Part shown: positions 54,551 through 64,000 of the stretch, piece by piece | Position numbering within the stretch: position 1 is the first letter of the stretch | Layout of the letters: each line of letters opens with the position of its first letter | Assembly: GCA_003339415.1 (NCBI GenBank) | Contig: PDHQ01000004.1 | Span: 116,596-180,595, forward strand | Reading direction: 5' to 3' | DNA: 64,000 nucleotides | Origin: Ophiocordyceps camponoti-saundersi (nom. inval.) | Lineage: Eukaryota > Ascomycota > Sordariomycetes > Hypocreales > Ophiocordycipitaceae | The notes under the pieces: generated by a model | Database searches by the model: none | Told to the model about the DNA's origin: nothing | Seen by the model: only the letters and a program-made list of their open reading frames with translations | Made by a program: the position numbers and the translations under genes

Positions 54551-56261
54551 GGGGGCGGGATATCTGTCTTTGGGGGTGGAGGGAAGATAGGGCTGTAAGT
54601 ACGATAATGTCTATGAGTATATAATAATAAGGGGTGGGTGGAATGTGGTGGTCAGTACATATTATTCCTTAGAATCTAGGTACCTAGTCTTTCCTTTATA
54701 CCGATTTATATCTGGTCAAGTTTGAGCCGTCTCTCGCCATCTTTCAGGTCTACATATCGGTGTCTGTAGCTGTCCGATGACGGAGTTGAAGGAATGCTCT
54801 ATATACAAAACGGTAAACGACGAATCTTAATGAAAGGGTCCGTAGGGCTGAGATGGTATCCCCAGCCACAGATGCCGTAGATCAGGAGGTGGCTGGGTTC
54901 CACGTCGTATGTATGAAATGACGTCTTGTCTGTCTAGAACTGCAATGTCCAACCAATTGTCAAAGGCCCCCTTTTTTCTGCGTGAAACCTCGAGTTCCTT
55001 CATATTTCATATATCGACAGGTACGGGTTCTTTAAAAGGAGGGAATCTCAATACAAGACATGTATCTGAGTCATGGCGATAATTTCAACACCTGCCTCTC
55101 TATTCCAAGTCAGTATTGAGGGATTAAGGGGAGAGGGCGCCTATGAATATCCATCCGTACATACAAGAGGTAATAAACCACGTTCATGAAAGAAGACATG
55201 TCAGCTATTATCCTCTTTCTACGGATAGGGCCCCCCAAAAACTCTCTGCAAGATTCCTGCACGTGCCAAGGTTTCCTTTTGTTCCTCTCCTTTCTTTTTC
55301 TTCTTCCCCCCTCCCTCCTTCGCCGGCGCCCTAATCTTAGCATGTATCCGTACATATCCGTACATATATTCACACTCTCACACACACACCCCTTCTTCAA
55401 TACCCCGGCCCCGGCTCGCAGCACGGAAAAGGGAGCCGTATCTATCAAGTCTACGATTCGCTCCCCAAAGACAGCCTAGAGAATCAACCTTAATCAAACG
55501 TATTCCTTTTCATCTTCGCCCTCTTTTTTCCCTCTCCTCTCTCTCTCTCTCTCGCTCTCTCTTCAAGCCATCATCTCACCAAGCAACTCAAAATAACGCA
55601 CCTCCTTGGTTTCCATCCCATCCTGTCCTGTCCAACCCCCCCCACCACCCCTGAGGGCTGCATGCTGCCAAGACCGTCCGCCTCCTATTTCGTTTGTTCT
55701 TGACCTTGTCATGGGTCCGCGCCCACCCCTACAAAGTTTGGCACAGCCCACCACATGTGTAGTAAACCGTCTTGGCCAAATTTTCCCTCGCCTTGGTCAC
55801 AAGAGAGAGGGGAGAGAGAGAGAGAGAGAGAAAAAAACTTGGATCCATAATAATTGCCGCCCCTCCTCCTCCTCCTCCTCCTCTCCCCCGTAGCTTGTTC
55901 TTTTCTATGCAACTCTACCCGGTCCACTTCCCACCTCCGCTTTGGACGGAGACCCGTGTCCCCTGTTTATTGTTCGAGACCTGCTCATTACGTAGGAGGC
56001 AGCTAGAGTAGGTAGAGTAGGTTGACGGCTGTTGGTCTCCTGCCATTTCTCGCTCACACGCTCTCTCTCTCTACCCATCTCCATCACTCCTTTCTTCTCC
56101 ATCACTCGCTCTCTCTCACTCGCTCACTCTTTCATCTTCTCTTCTCCCAACTCCCGTCGTCCCATTCTCCGATCCGATCGCCGCCGCAGATCATCTCCGG
56201 ACCCGCCGCTAACGAGAGGGTCAAAAAAAAAAATCTCCGTGTTCCATCATCCGTCTCCGCC
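54551..56261. other. Intergenic with long pyrimidine-rich leader
   Basis: No gene is supported. CT repeats at about 55538-55562 and 56063-56083, a GA repeat at 55809-55833, and a pyrimidine-rich stretch to 56160 point to a long 5' UTR/promoter of the GH76 gene. Confidence 0.55.
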
Positions 56262-57867
56262 ATGATGTTTCCGCGCTCCCTCTCGAGGGTGAAGCGCCTC
56301 TTCTTCGCCGCCAGCCTGCTACTCCTTGGCGCCACCGAGGCGCAATCGATATACAAGATCGATACGCCTGGTAAATCAAACCCCTCCACCGGACGCGCGC
56401 CGCTTGCATGGCTGACCGGACCCGGACAACAGACAACATCCGTGAATCGGCCCGCACCCTGGCCTACGACATGATGCTCTTCTACGTCGGGAACAAGACG
56501 GGCGGTATCCCCGGTACCCTCCCCGGCCCGCCTCCGGCAGGAAACTACTATTGGTGGGAGGGAGGTGCCATGATGGCCACTTACATCGACTACTGGCACT
56601 TGACGGGCGATTCGAGCTATAACAAGGTCATCATGGAGGGCATGTTGCATCAGGTGGGCGAAAAGGAGAACTACATGCCCGCCAACCATACGGCCTCTCT
56701 TGGCAACGATGATCAGGGCTTCTGGGGCATGTCGGCGATGCTGGCCGCCGAGAACAAGTTCCCCAACCCGCCCGACGACAAGCCCCAGTGGCTGGCTCTG
56801 GCCCAGGCCGTCTGGAACACCATGGTCGATCCGAGCCGGCACGATACGACCTGCAATGGCGGGCTGCGGTGGCAGATTCCCTTTGCCAATGCGGGATATA
56901 ATTACAAGAACGGTGCGTTTCCGAGCGTGTCGTCTGCTTGACTGTCTACCGAACTATGACGCTGACCGTCCGGCCAGCCATCGCCAACGGATGCTTCTTC
57001 AACATCGGAGCCCGATTGGCGCGCTATACACACAACGGCACCTACGCCGAGTGGGCCGAAAAGACCTGGGACTGGCTCTGGGGCGTCGGCTTCATCGATC
57101 ACGAGAACTGGCGCATATACGACGGCGCCCACGTCGACAGCAACTGCACCGACATCAACAAGGCTACCTTTTCCTACAACTCTGCCGTGCTGTTGCAGGG
57201 GGCCGCCTTCATGTACAACTTTGTATGCAAACTTTCCCATCTCTCGGCTGCTTCTCTCGGTATACTGACGCTCGGCGCAAAAAAGACGAACGGCGAACAG
57301 AAATGGGCCGATCGCGTAGGAAAGCTCACGGAAAGGATCCTCGCCGACTTCTTCCCCGAGGGCATCGCCTTCGAGGTTCCATGCGAGGTCCGCGAGGGCG
57401 CCTGCTCGCCGGACATGCTCTCCTTCAAGGGTTACGTCCACCGCTGGCTCTCCGTCGTGACCCAGGTGGCGCCCTTTACCCGTGGCAAGATCCTGCCCGT
57501 GCTCCGGACCTCGACCGAGGCGGCCGTCAAGCAGTGTACCGGGGGTGCGACGGGACGCGTCTGCGGCTTCTACTGGAGCAAAGGCGTCTTCGTTGACCCT
57601 GGCGTCGACAAGACGACGGGCGCCGGCGAGGCCATGAACGTGCTGGCCGCCGTGTCGAGTCTCCTCATAGGTGAAGCCAACGGGCCCGTCACCGACTCGA
57701 CCGGTGGCATCTCCAAGGGTAATCCCAACGCCGGCGGCGGTCGAGACAACGGGCAGAAGGAGTTGCGGCCCCTGACGGTGGGTGACCGTGCTGGGGCCGG
57801 CCTCGTCACCTTTTTGATACTGGGCGGCGCTGTCGGGACCTTTGTCTGGATGAGCGTGTTTGAGTAG
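56262..57867 (+). CDS. GH76 endo-1,6-alpha-mannanase-like cell-wall protein (DFG5/DCW1 type)
   Basis: Exons 56262-56370, 56433-56912, 56978-57222 and 57286-57867 give 471 residues with correct phase throughout. A signal peptide of about 28 residues ends near TEAQS. GH76 blocks are [34 protein letters not shown], the catalytic Asp pair D129-D130 in [33 protein letters not shown] and CGFYWSKG. The C-terminus has a Gly/Asn-rich linker and a hydrophobic end ([21 protein letters not shown]), as in membrane- or GPI-anchored members. The fungal DFG5/DCW1 group cross-links mannoproteins into the wall. All intron sites are within conserved blocks. Confidence 0.92.
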
Positions 57868-58471
57868 GGCGCACGACGGAGACGGGTGTTCTGTTTCTTC
57901 CATCTTGATTCCCCCTCGGTTCTTCTTTCCTTCGTCTCGATCACCCCGTGTAGATATCATTTCTCTTCTTTGTCCCCACCATCCTGTGGAGATGGTACCT
58001 TTTCCCCTTCATACAGCGACGGACACATCAAAGAGCCCAAAGCGAAGCATGGAATATGGCGTTGGCGGGTAACTTTTTTTCTGTTTCGAGACGGAAAGAG
58101 ATGGATTTCTCGGCTTTTGTACATTATACACATTTATATGACGGGTGCACATGTACGGATACACCACGGACAGGTCTATATACACCTACCTGTATATACT
58201 GGGAGTTGATGTCAAGGAACCCAGGCTCGGCGCTGTATGTACATACTGTATGTATGTAGCAACAGGGTGTTGGCAAACAGCGAGAGGTCGATGCGACTCG
58301 CTTCGTCCAGGTATTTCCTCCGAAAAGGAGAACTCCAGAAGAGACTTCATCTGCTTCGATGACGAACGAAAGATCCAGGGAGCGTATAGGTAAGACGGAA
58401 ATAAGACTCGACAAAAAGGAATCGAGGCTTAGGGCTTTCCTACCCTCTCGAACATCCCAAGATCACGACTT
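57868..58471. other. Intergenic between GH76 and tRNA-Ser
   Basis: No gene is seen. There are CT-rich 3' flank and ATGTACGG-like short repeats around 58140-58260. Confidence 0.5.
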
Positions 58472-58553
58472 CGACAGAGACAGGATTCGAACCTGCGAGG
58501 GCGAACCCACACGATTTCTAGTCGTGCCCTTTGGACCACTCAGGCACTCTGTC
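58472..58553 (-). tRNA. tRNA-Ser (AGA)
   Basis: On the minus strand the acceptor stem GACAGAG pairs with CTCTGTC (discriminator G). The anticodon arm CACGA-CTAGAAA-TCGTG has anticodon AGA (plus positions 58517-58519). A long variable arm of the type-II class follows, then a T arm GCAGG-TTCGAAT-CCTGT (one G-T pair). The length of 82 nt and the variable arm fit serine. Confidence 0.95.
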
Positions 58554-58799
58554 GTCGCTATTGGCTGCCGGAGCGCAGGGTTTCCCATCAAAAGTGCTTC
58601 ATTCGGCTCTCGTCTGAAGTTGTGGCCAGATTAGGTAATCGGACCTCTCTCAATGAGGCACGCGAGGCTAGCGAGGCTGCTCCCTACGGCTGCTCCCTAC
58701 GGCTGCGCCCCTACCGTTACGACACGGCTACAGGCCTGCCAAAAAAGCCTGCAGCCGACTTCTCCTTTACCAAACGCGCTCTGTCCAGAGAAGCCCGAC

Positions 58800-60494
58800 A
58801 TGATCCAAGAACAGGTCGACTCCGAGACCGAAGAGTCTTCCGACGAAGAGGCGGGCTCCCTTGGTCCCGAAGCTGAAGACTTGTCGGACGAAGACGACAG
58901 CAGCAGCAGCGCGGGCTTCTTCGATCTCGAAGCTGAGGAGTCGTCTGACGAAGGCGATAGCGACGGCGATGATAGTTCCACCTCCGAGCCAGCTTTTGGC
59001 CGCTTCATGGAGCTGCCGCCCGAGATTCGCGCTCGAGTCTGGGAGATGTTCTGCCCAGACCTCGTCTCCAGGGGGCGCTTCCTGGCCTTCGATGAACGAA
59101 CATGGGAGCTGGAGGAACAGACGAAATCGCTGCGAGACGTCATGGCCATCCATCTCGAGCCACGTCGCCTGGCTTCGGTCGCTTTCCCGCATTTACTCGA
59201 AACGAAATTTCATTACGATGACTGCACTATGTTTCCCTTTCACGTCAATAAGCATTCGGATATCGTTTACTACTACGAGCCCTGGAACATTGACCCCAGT
59301 GATGAATACTTCAAACCACCCGTTTCTGCTATAGACAGCATAGCTATCAGCCAATCGGAATTATTGTACGACTGTCGATGCAACGTGAAGTGTCTTCTCA
59401 AGCAACTTCCGGATTTGAAGAGACTGTATCTCTATACGGAAGGGCACGAACTTGAAGCCAATATAGACCTTCGCTGGACCGTCTCTGACCGCGTTCACCA
59501 TCATTGGGTCCAATCGCGTGAAATAGAACCCGATCTGGGCGAGGACTACGAGATCGTGTACTGCTGGCCCGACGTTGACAGGCATCCCGGGTTTGAGATG
59601 CCCGCTTACCTCCATACCGTTATGCGGCACAAATTTTTGCGGTTAATCCAGAAGCATGGTGTTGAGATTTTGCCGCTTGTGAGATTCGCGGGCGATGATC
59701 TGCGCCGTTTTTACCGCCTGTTGGCCACCAAGGAAGAACCTCACCTCTATGAAAGTTCTGACGAAGGTACTCTTCACGATGGTCACGACTCGGAAAATAG
59801 ATCCGACACGGACTCGTCCGAATACGAGAGTGAGGGCATTGATGATACCCCCTTGGACGATGACAGTGAAGAAGGCGACGAGGAAGAGGTCATATACCAT
59901 TCTGAAGGGGAGAGTCACGGTGATGGTGACGACGATGACGGCGACGACGACGACGGTCGCCTCCAAGCTGTCAGCGAGCCGTCAGAAGCTAGGTTCTCCA
60001 GCCCCGAGCTGGACGAGGAAAGATCCGAAGAGCCCGAACAACGGGCGCCGAAGCGCAAAATCGTCATCGACTCTGACGACGATGAGGAGGAGGCTGAGGA
60101 GACAGAGCCAAGAGCTAAGCGCCTTCGGCCGGCCCGCCGAGTCGTCACCGACTCCGACTCGGATGAATCGGTGCCACGCGCCGTGGTGGAGTCTGATGGG
60201 CAACCGTCGGGGCGCGGAGCCTCTCTCACGCGCGAGAATCGATTACCTGCGGAGGAGGAAGACTCCTCGGATAGTGGTCGCGACTCCTCGGACGTGACCG
60301 ATGACAGCGACTCCTCGGATGAGACTGATGGCAGCGACTCCTCGGATGGAGCTGATGACAGCGACTCCAAACATGCGATAGACGACGGCGACTCGGTAGA
60401 GGATGATGACCAGCAGGACGACGACGAGGGCGATGGCGCTGACGAGGAGGGCATGGGCAATGACATGATGTCAGAGGGCAGCGACGGTTTCTGA
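58800..60494 (+). CDS. 2EXR-domain protein with long acidic Ser/Asp tail
   Basis: A single exon. The ATG at 58800 gives 564 residues. An upstream in-frame ATG (58653) adds 49 residues that overlap the tRNA promoter side and look non-coding. An acidic Ser/Asp/Glu N-terminus leads to the 2EXR motif (FMELPPEIRARVWEMFC ... RLASVAFPHLL) at about residues 62-126. A fungal-specific middle (NKHSDIVYYYEPWNIDPSDEYF) and LKQLPDLKRLYLYTEGHEL follow. The last 200 residues are nearly all D/E/S/G with two basic patches (PKRKIVIDSDDDEE and AKRLRPARR), probably disordered with nuclear signals. 2EXR proteins are numerous in ascomycetes with no known reaction. Confidence 0.82.
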   Translation: MIQEQVDSETEESSDEEAGSLGPEAEDLSDEDDSSSSAGFFDLEAEESSDEGDSDGDDSSTSEPAFGRFMELPPEIRARVWEMFCPDLVSRGRFLAFDERTWELEEQTKSLRDVMAIHLEPRRLASVAFPHLLETKFHYDDCTMFPFHVNKHSDIVYYYEPWNIDPSDEYFKPPVSAIDSIAISQSELLYDCRCNVKCLLKQLPDLKRLYLYTEGHELEANIDLRWTVSDRVHHHWVQSREIEPDLGEDYEIVYCWPDVDRHPGFEMPAYLHTVMRHKFLRLIQKHGVEILPLVRFAGDDLRRFYRLLATKEEPHLYESSDEGTLHDGHDSENRSDTDSSEYESEGIDDTPLDDDSEEGDEEEVIYHSEGESHGDGDDDDGDDDDGRLQAVSEPSEARFSSPELDEERSEEPEQRAPKRKIVIDSDDDEEEAEETEPRAKRLRPARRVVTDSDSDESVPRAVVESDGQPSGRGASLTRENRLPAEEEDSSDSGRDSSDVTDDSDSSDETDGSDSSDGADDSDSKHAIDDGDSVEDDDQQDDDEGDGADEEGMGNDMMSEGSDGF

Positions 60495-61175
60495 GCGGTT
60501 TGGCGGCGTTGCGGAGATTACGGAGCGCAGTCTCACGACAGTTCTTGAAGGCGCTTGAGGATGTGGTCTCTCCGCGCATTTTCTAGAGGGACTAAGACAG
60601 ACAGGATGGGATTTGTTTTCTGAGAAAGGAGGTTTCTTACCATCAGCTCGGTCAGTTCCTCGGCTTTGACGAACATGGGTCGTTAACCATGACGGCCATG
60701 GCTTTCACTTGGTCGTCACTCCTCTCCATCTTCTTATCATATCATGATGGTGTTTCGAAGGCTTCTGACTGGTCAACTCGACATTCTCTGTCTGTTCAAT
60801 GCAGCAGCAACGCTGAGGGCATGTCGGCTTGATCATTCATGCACATGATTTACACCGACAGATAGATAGTATACATGATTCGTCGCGGCATGAGTACCCA
60901 ACGTGTGGCGTTTGGGTCTGCGCGGATAATTGCCATGACAACAGCCTCCTGTTTTCCTTCCATAACATCATTTGGGCTTCCAATCGTGCTTCTCCTTTCA
61001 CAGGCCGAACGTCTTTTTGCTCGTTTCGCGACGACCAGAGTGCGATGAAAACAGAGGAAAAGAAATGGGGAAAGAATCCGACCGCTCTTTTCCACAGAAG
61101 AAACAGGGAAAGGGAAAGGGAAGGGAAAGGAAAGGAGAAAGAAAAACGGAGACATGGAGGTCATGGGGTTAACCG
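60495..61175. other. Convergent intergenic gap
   Basis: The 2EXR gene and the transcription-factor gene end towards each other here. A (GGGAAAG)-type purine tract lies at about 61107-61140. No gene is seen. Confidence 0.5.
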
Positions 61176-63264
61176 TCATCGGAACTTGTCGAGAAGCCGC
61201 TGAACAGGCCAGGCGTGGGCATCGCGATACCTCTCGACGACGATGCGGATGGCCTGTCGCTGGTAGTAATCGGTGAAGAAGTCGCCGTACATGCCTATGC
61301 CGAGGGCAGCCTGGACGAGGGCCGGCGGAGAGGCCGGGTTGCAGAGGGCTATGCCGCAGAGGTCGAGGAGGAGGTCTCTCACCTCGTTCTCCACCAGTCT
61401 CCAGTTGGAGCGGGACGTCGGGGGTGATCTTGAACGCGGTCTTTTCGTGTCAGTCAGAGAGAAGAAAACGGTGTCGTTCTTTTACTCTGGAAAAGAAAAG
61501 GAGGGGGGGGGGAGGGGAAAGGATGAAAAACTGACTTTAGGTAGGGATTCTCGGCTACGAGGACGGCCTTTGCGATCAGGGCTAGTTGGACGCTGGTTAC
61601 GTCGATGTTGGAGGCGTACCATATCGTGGGGAAGATTTCGCCTTTGGTCTTGTCGGCTGTTCTCTGGTAGGTTGGGCGGAAGGCGATGAGGACTTTTTGT
61701 TCGATGAGGTCTTGTTGCTTGGATAGTCGCTCTAAAGGTAGGAGAATCGTCAGTTTTCGTTTCTTCCTATGCCCTGTCTCTTCCTTCATAGGTACGATGG
61801 GAGTCGGGAAAAAGGGGGAAGAAGGGGGAAAATTAGACTCACGCCACTCAGACTCGGAACCGTCTCCCCAATGCCATTTGGCCGTCTGGACGAGATGCAT
61901 AACCACCTTGTTCGCCTTGGAAGCCGAGTGCCAGAACTCGAGAGGGAGTATGAGCTGAGGTGCCTCATGACGGGTGAAGGAGTTGAAGATTTCCTGTCTC
62001 AAGGCCATCCAATAAGCAGCCTGCATAAGACTCCTCTGCGCAAAGACGTCAAGCGAAGGCAGGCTCCTCAAGACGGCGTCGATAATGGCCAAGAAGTTGA
62101 CCTGTTTCCTCTCCTGGCCGGCAGACGAGTCGTCCTCGTGGTCAATCTCCTCCAGCTGGCGGAGGATGACGGCGGTGGTGATGATGCTGTCCCTGTAATC
62201 GTCGTCGTGCATGTCGTGGAACTGTCGGAGGGCGGGTATGCACTTTAGCATGTACTCGACGGCGGCGTGTTCGTTTAGGTTGGGCAGAAGCTGGTCGTGG
62301 TAGAGGATGCCCTGCGGCGTCTTGTATTGCGGTAGTCGGCTTAGGTGGCGGGCGGCGACGGCGAAGATGGCGTGTAGCAGGTGAGGGTGTTTGCCTGCTC
62401 GGATGGGGACGACGAGTTGAAAGTGACGATGGGGATCGCAGAGGTCGAACTGGGGGGGTTTCCGACAAGTATGTACGTTGTCAGAGGGAAGTAGAAGCTT
62501 TTGGAAGGGGGAAGATTGTTTTCGTCTTGCTAACCCAATGTGACATCTCCTCGATAAAGTATCGCAAAAGACAGGCCTCCTGGACATCGTGAAGAGGGAA
62601 CCGGCTCGGTCCGTGGTCGACGACGCTTTCGGGCGGAGAAGACTGGTGGCAGGGGTAGGAGGTGGGCGACGGCGTGGGACTTGGGTCCGGTTTGGTCGGT
62701 TCGTAGGGGTCGGGGGGGGAGGTGATGTAGGCGATGGACGGTACGGCCGGGGAAGGGTTGGACGTCTGTTCGTGAACGGCCGAGGAGGTAGAGGGTGGTG
62801 CTGGTGGTGGTGGTGGAAGCGGGAGGGGAGGTAGAGGAGAGTGGCGACGGGGGATGCCTATGATGGCGTCGATTGGCGGGGGGGGTTCACGTGCGGTCGC
62901 AGCGCCTCGGGGGTGGAAGCGGACTGTATGTATTGGTGAGTGTGAGAGAGAGTGTGAGTTGCGTGATAGGGATCGTAGTATTAGGAGTGAAGATCTGGGG
63001 GGTGGGTGGGAAGAGAGACACAAGGGAAGAGGGGAGAGAGAGAACAACTGACAGTGCTTGGCTTGGCTATTGACCCATTTCTGATCTTTGGCGAAGCTGG
63101 CGACGGAATCGTGCTTGAAGACGGTCTTGCGCACGGGCCTGGAGCAGGGGAGGTGTCTTTGTTCGCAGCGGCGACATCTTGGTCTTTCTTCGTCGCCTGT
63201 TTAGTTGAGTTTAGTTGGTCAAGTGTCTATGGAGATTTGATCGGGGGGTTGGGAAGAGATTGTA

Positions 63265-63323
<59 letters not shown>

Positions 63324-63362
63324 GAACGTACATTTTACGTGTTTCTCTGTATGTATTGGTTC

Positions 63363-63395
<33 letters not shown>

Positions 63396-63523
63396 GTCAG
63401 CAAATCATTGGTTTGTCCGTGTCTCAATTATAGAGAAAGACAGAGAGAAAAAAATATAGTCAAAGACATGGAAGAAGGAACCTTACCTTTGCACTGAAGG
63501 CAAGGATGTTTTACCGCCGGCAT
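61176..63523 (-). CDS. Zn2Cys6 transcription factor with a 15-nt microexon
   Basis: Seven minus-strand exons: 63523-63487, 63346-63332, 63196-63053, 62923-62535, 62449-61843, 61731-61536 and 61440-61176. They give 550 residues, phases all consistent. The zinc cluster is built from three exons: HPCLQCK, the microexon contributing EKHVK plus the first base of the next Cys, then DEERPRCRRCEQRHLPC. The result is C-x2-C-x6-C-x6-C-x2-C-x6-C. A Pro-rich disordered linker (residues about 80-190) follows. The Fungal_trans_2-like helical domain begins at FDLCDPHRHFQLVVPI and includes HLLHAIFAVAARHLS. It ends with GIALCNPASPPALVQAALGI and AWPVQRLLDKFR. It is a DNA-binding regulator with unknown targets. 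The 5' introns hold microsatellites. Confidence 0.87.
63265..63394. repeat. (TG)n-(GA)n and (ATG)n microsatellites in introns 1 and 2
   Basis: TG repeats at about 63265-63284 run into GA repeats to about 63320. An (ATG)n tract lies at about 63363-63394. Both are inside the two introns that flank the 15-nt microexon at 63332-63346. Confidence 0.9.
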
Positions 63524-64000
63524 TGGATGGGAGATGAAGAGGTATAAATTGATGAGATAAAAGGGGGGGGAAAGAAGAGAGAGAAAGAGGGAGGAAAGAA
63601 GCTGTTCTTTTTTTTAAACCCCACAAGAATTAAAAGGGAATGAACACGAGAAGGCGGGGAAGAGAGAGATCAAGGAGGGGAGGGGGGGACAGGAGAGGTG
63701 GAGGAGGTGGAGGAGGTGGAGAGGTGGAGGAGGAAGACGACGACGACGATGATGATGATGACGATGCGTAATTGATGGGTAGATGAGGGGCGGACTGGGG
63801 GAGGGGGGGAAGCTGGTTGATTGGTTGGTTGGTTGGTTGATTTCGTTGGGTACCTCTACCTCTCTCTGTGTGTCTCTCTGCTATTGGGGGGGGGGGGGGG
63901 GGGGGTGGGGTGGGGGGGGGGGGGGAGGAAGCCCGTGGAAAAAAGGAGGTAATGTGGGGTGGAAGAAGGAGGGGGAGGGGGGGGAGGGAAGGGGCCCGGG
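63524..64000. other. 5' flank of transcription factor, purine-rich with G runs
   Basis: On the plus strand this is almost all purine: GGA repeats at about 63698-63735, GAC/GAT repeats at 63736-63760, GGTT repeats at about 63818-63840 and long G runs at about 63887-63924. It acts as a pyrimidine-rich leader for the minus-strand gene. No coding region is seen. Confidence 0.7.

Noticed and set aside
58653..58799. N-terminal extension of the 2EXR protein from the earlier ATG
   Set aside because: The 49 residues lack conservation-like character and repeat PTAAPYG-type low complexity; the ATG at 58800 starts the acidic N-terminus typical of the family.

Overview
This window is nuclear DNA of a filamentous ascomycete, most likely a Sordariomycete-type Pezizomycotina. 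Genes are short and mostly carry 0-6 small GT-AG introns of about 50-140 bases. They lie on both strands with no operons. Two tRNA genes are present, one with a short intron after the anticodon. Several families are fungus-specific (MTC1, SUR7/PalI, DFG5-type GH76, 2EXR, Zn2Cys6). Intergenic DNA is full of pyrimidine tracts, microsatellites and mononucleotide runs, as is usual for such genomes. There is no rRNA, CRISPR or prokaryotic signal.

Layout. 1-8 kb: an MTC1-like gene, an unknown three-exon gene and a secreted six-bladed-propeller (SMP-30-like) protein. 8.6-13.4 kb: a membrane-anchored fungal protein, a trypsin-like serine protease homologue divergent from it, and an HSL-type alpha/beta hydrolase. 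13.8-23 kb: tRNA-Pro, a small protein with two chromodomain-like modules, an AtuA-family protein, a SUR7-like membrane protein and a GT31-like glycosyltransferase. 23.3-23.8 kb: a 455-bp inverted-repeat element with a perfect 9-bp target duplication. 25.5-31.6 kb: amidase, a basic nuclear-type protein, thioredoxin, SDR dehydrogenase and a Ypt4/Rab4-like GTPase. 32.9-36.5 kb: a protein with class I terpene-synthase-like motif order, next to a cytochrome P450 interrupted by three in-frame stops. 38.7-40.1 kb: a proteinase K-like subtilase. 41.2-45.2 kb: succinate-CoA-ligase-like alpha and beta genes meeting tail to tail, then a mitochondrial-type itaconyl/mesaconyl-CoA hydratase homologue. 45.6-51.7 kb: GH25 lysozyme, a Tc1-type transposase fragment, an MFS transporter and a GH20 hexosaminidase. 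54-64 kb: a small secreted protein, a GH76 mannanase-like cell-wall enzyme, tRNA-Ser, a 2EXR protein with an acidic tail, and a Zn2Cys6 transcription factor.

How genes may work together. The ligase pair plus the CoA-hydratase looks like a compartment-specific route for activating and hydrating a branched dicarboxylate such as itaconate; this is inference from families and linkage. The terpene-synthase-like gene and the P450 look like the remains of a small terpenoid cluster whose oxidase is dead in this strain. The strongest structural find is a 15-nt microexon in the Zn2Cys6 factor. Without it the zinc cluster lacks its third cysteine; with it the cluster is perfect.

All exon junctions are hand-read from splice signals and reading-frame continuity, with no transcript support.
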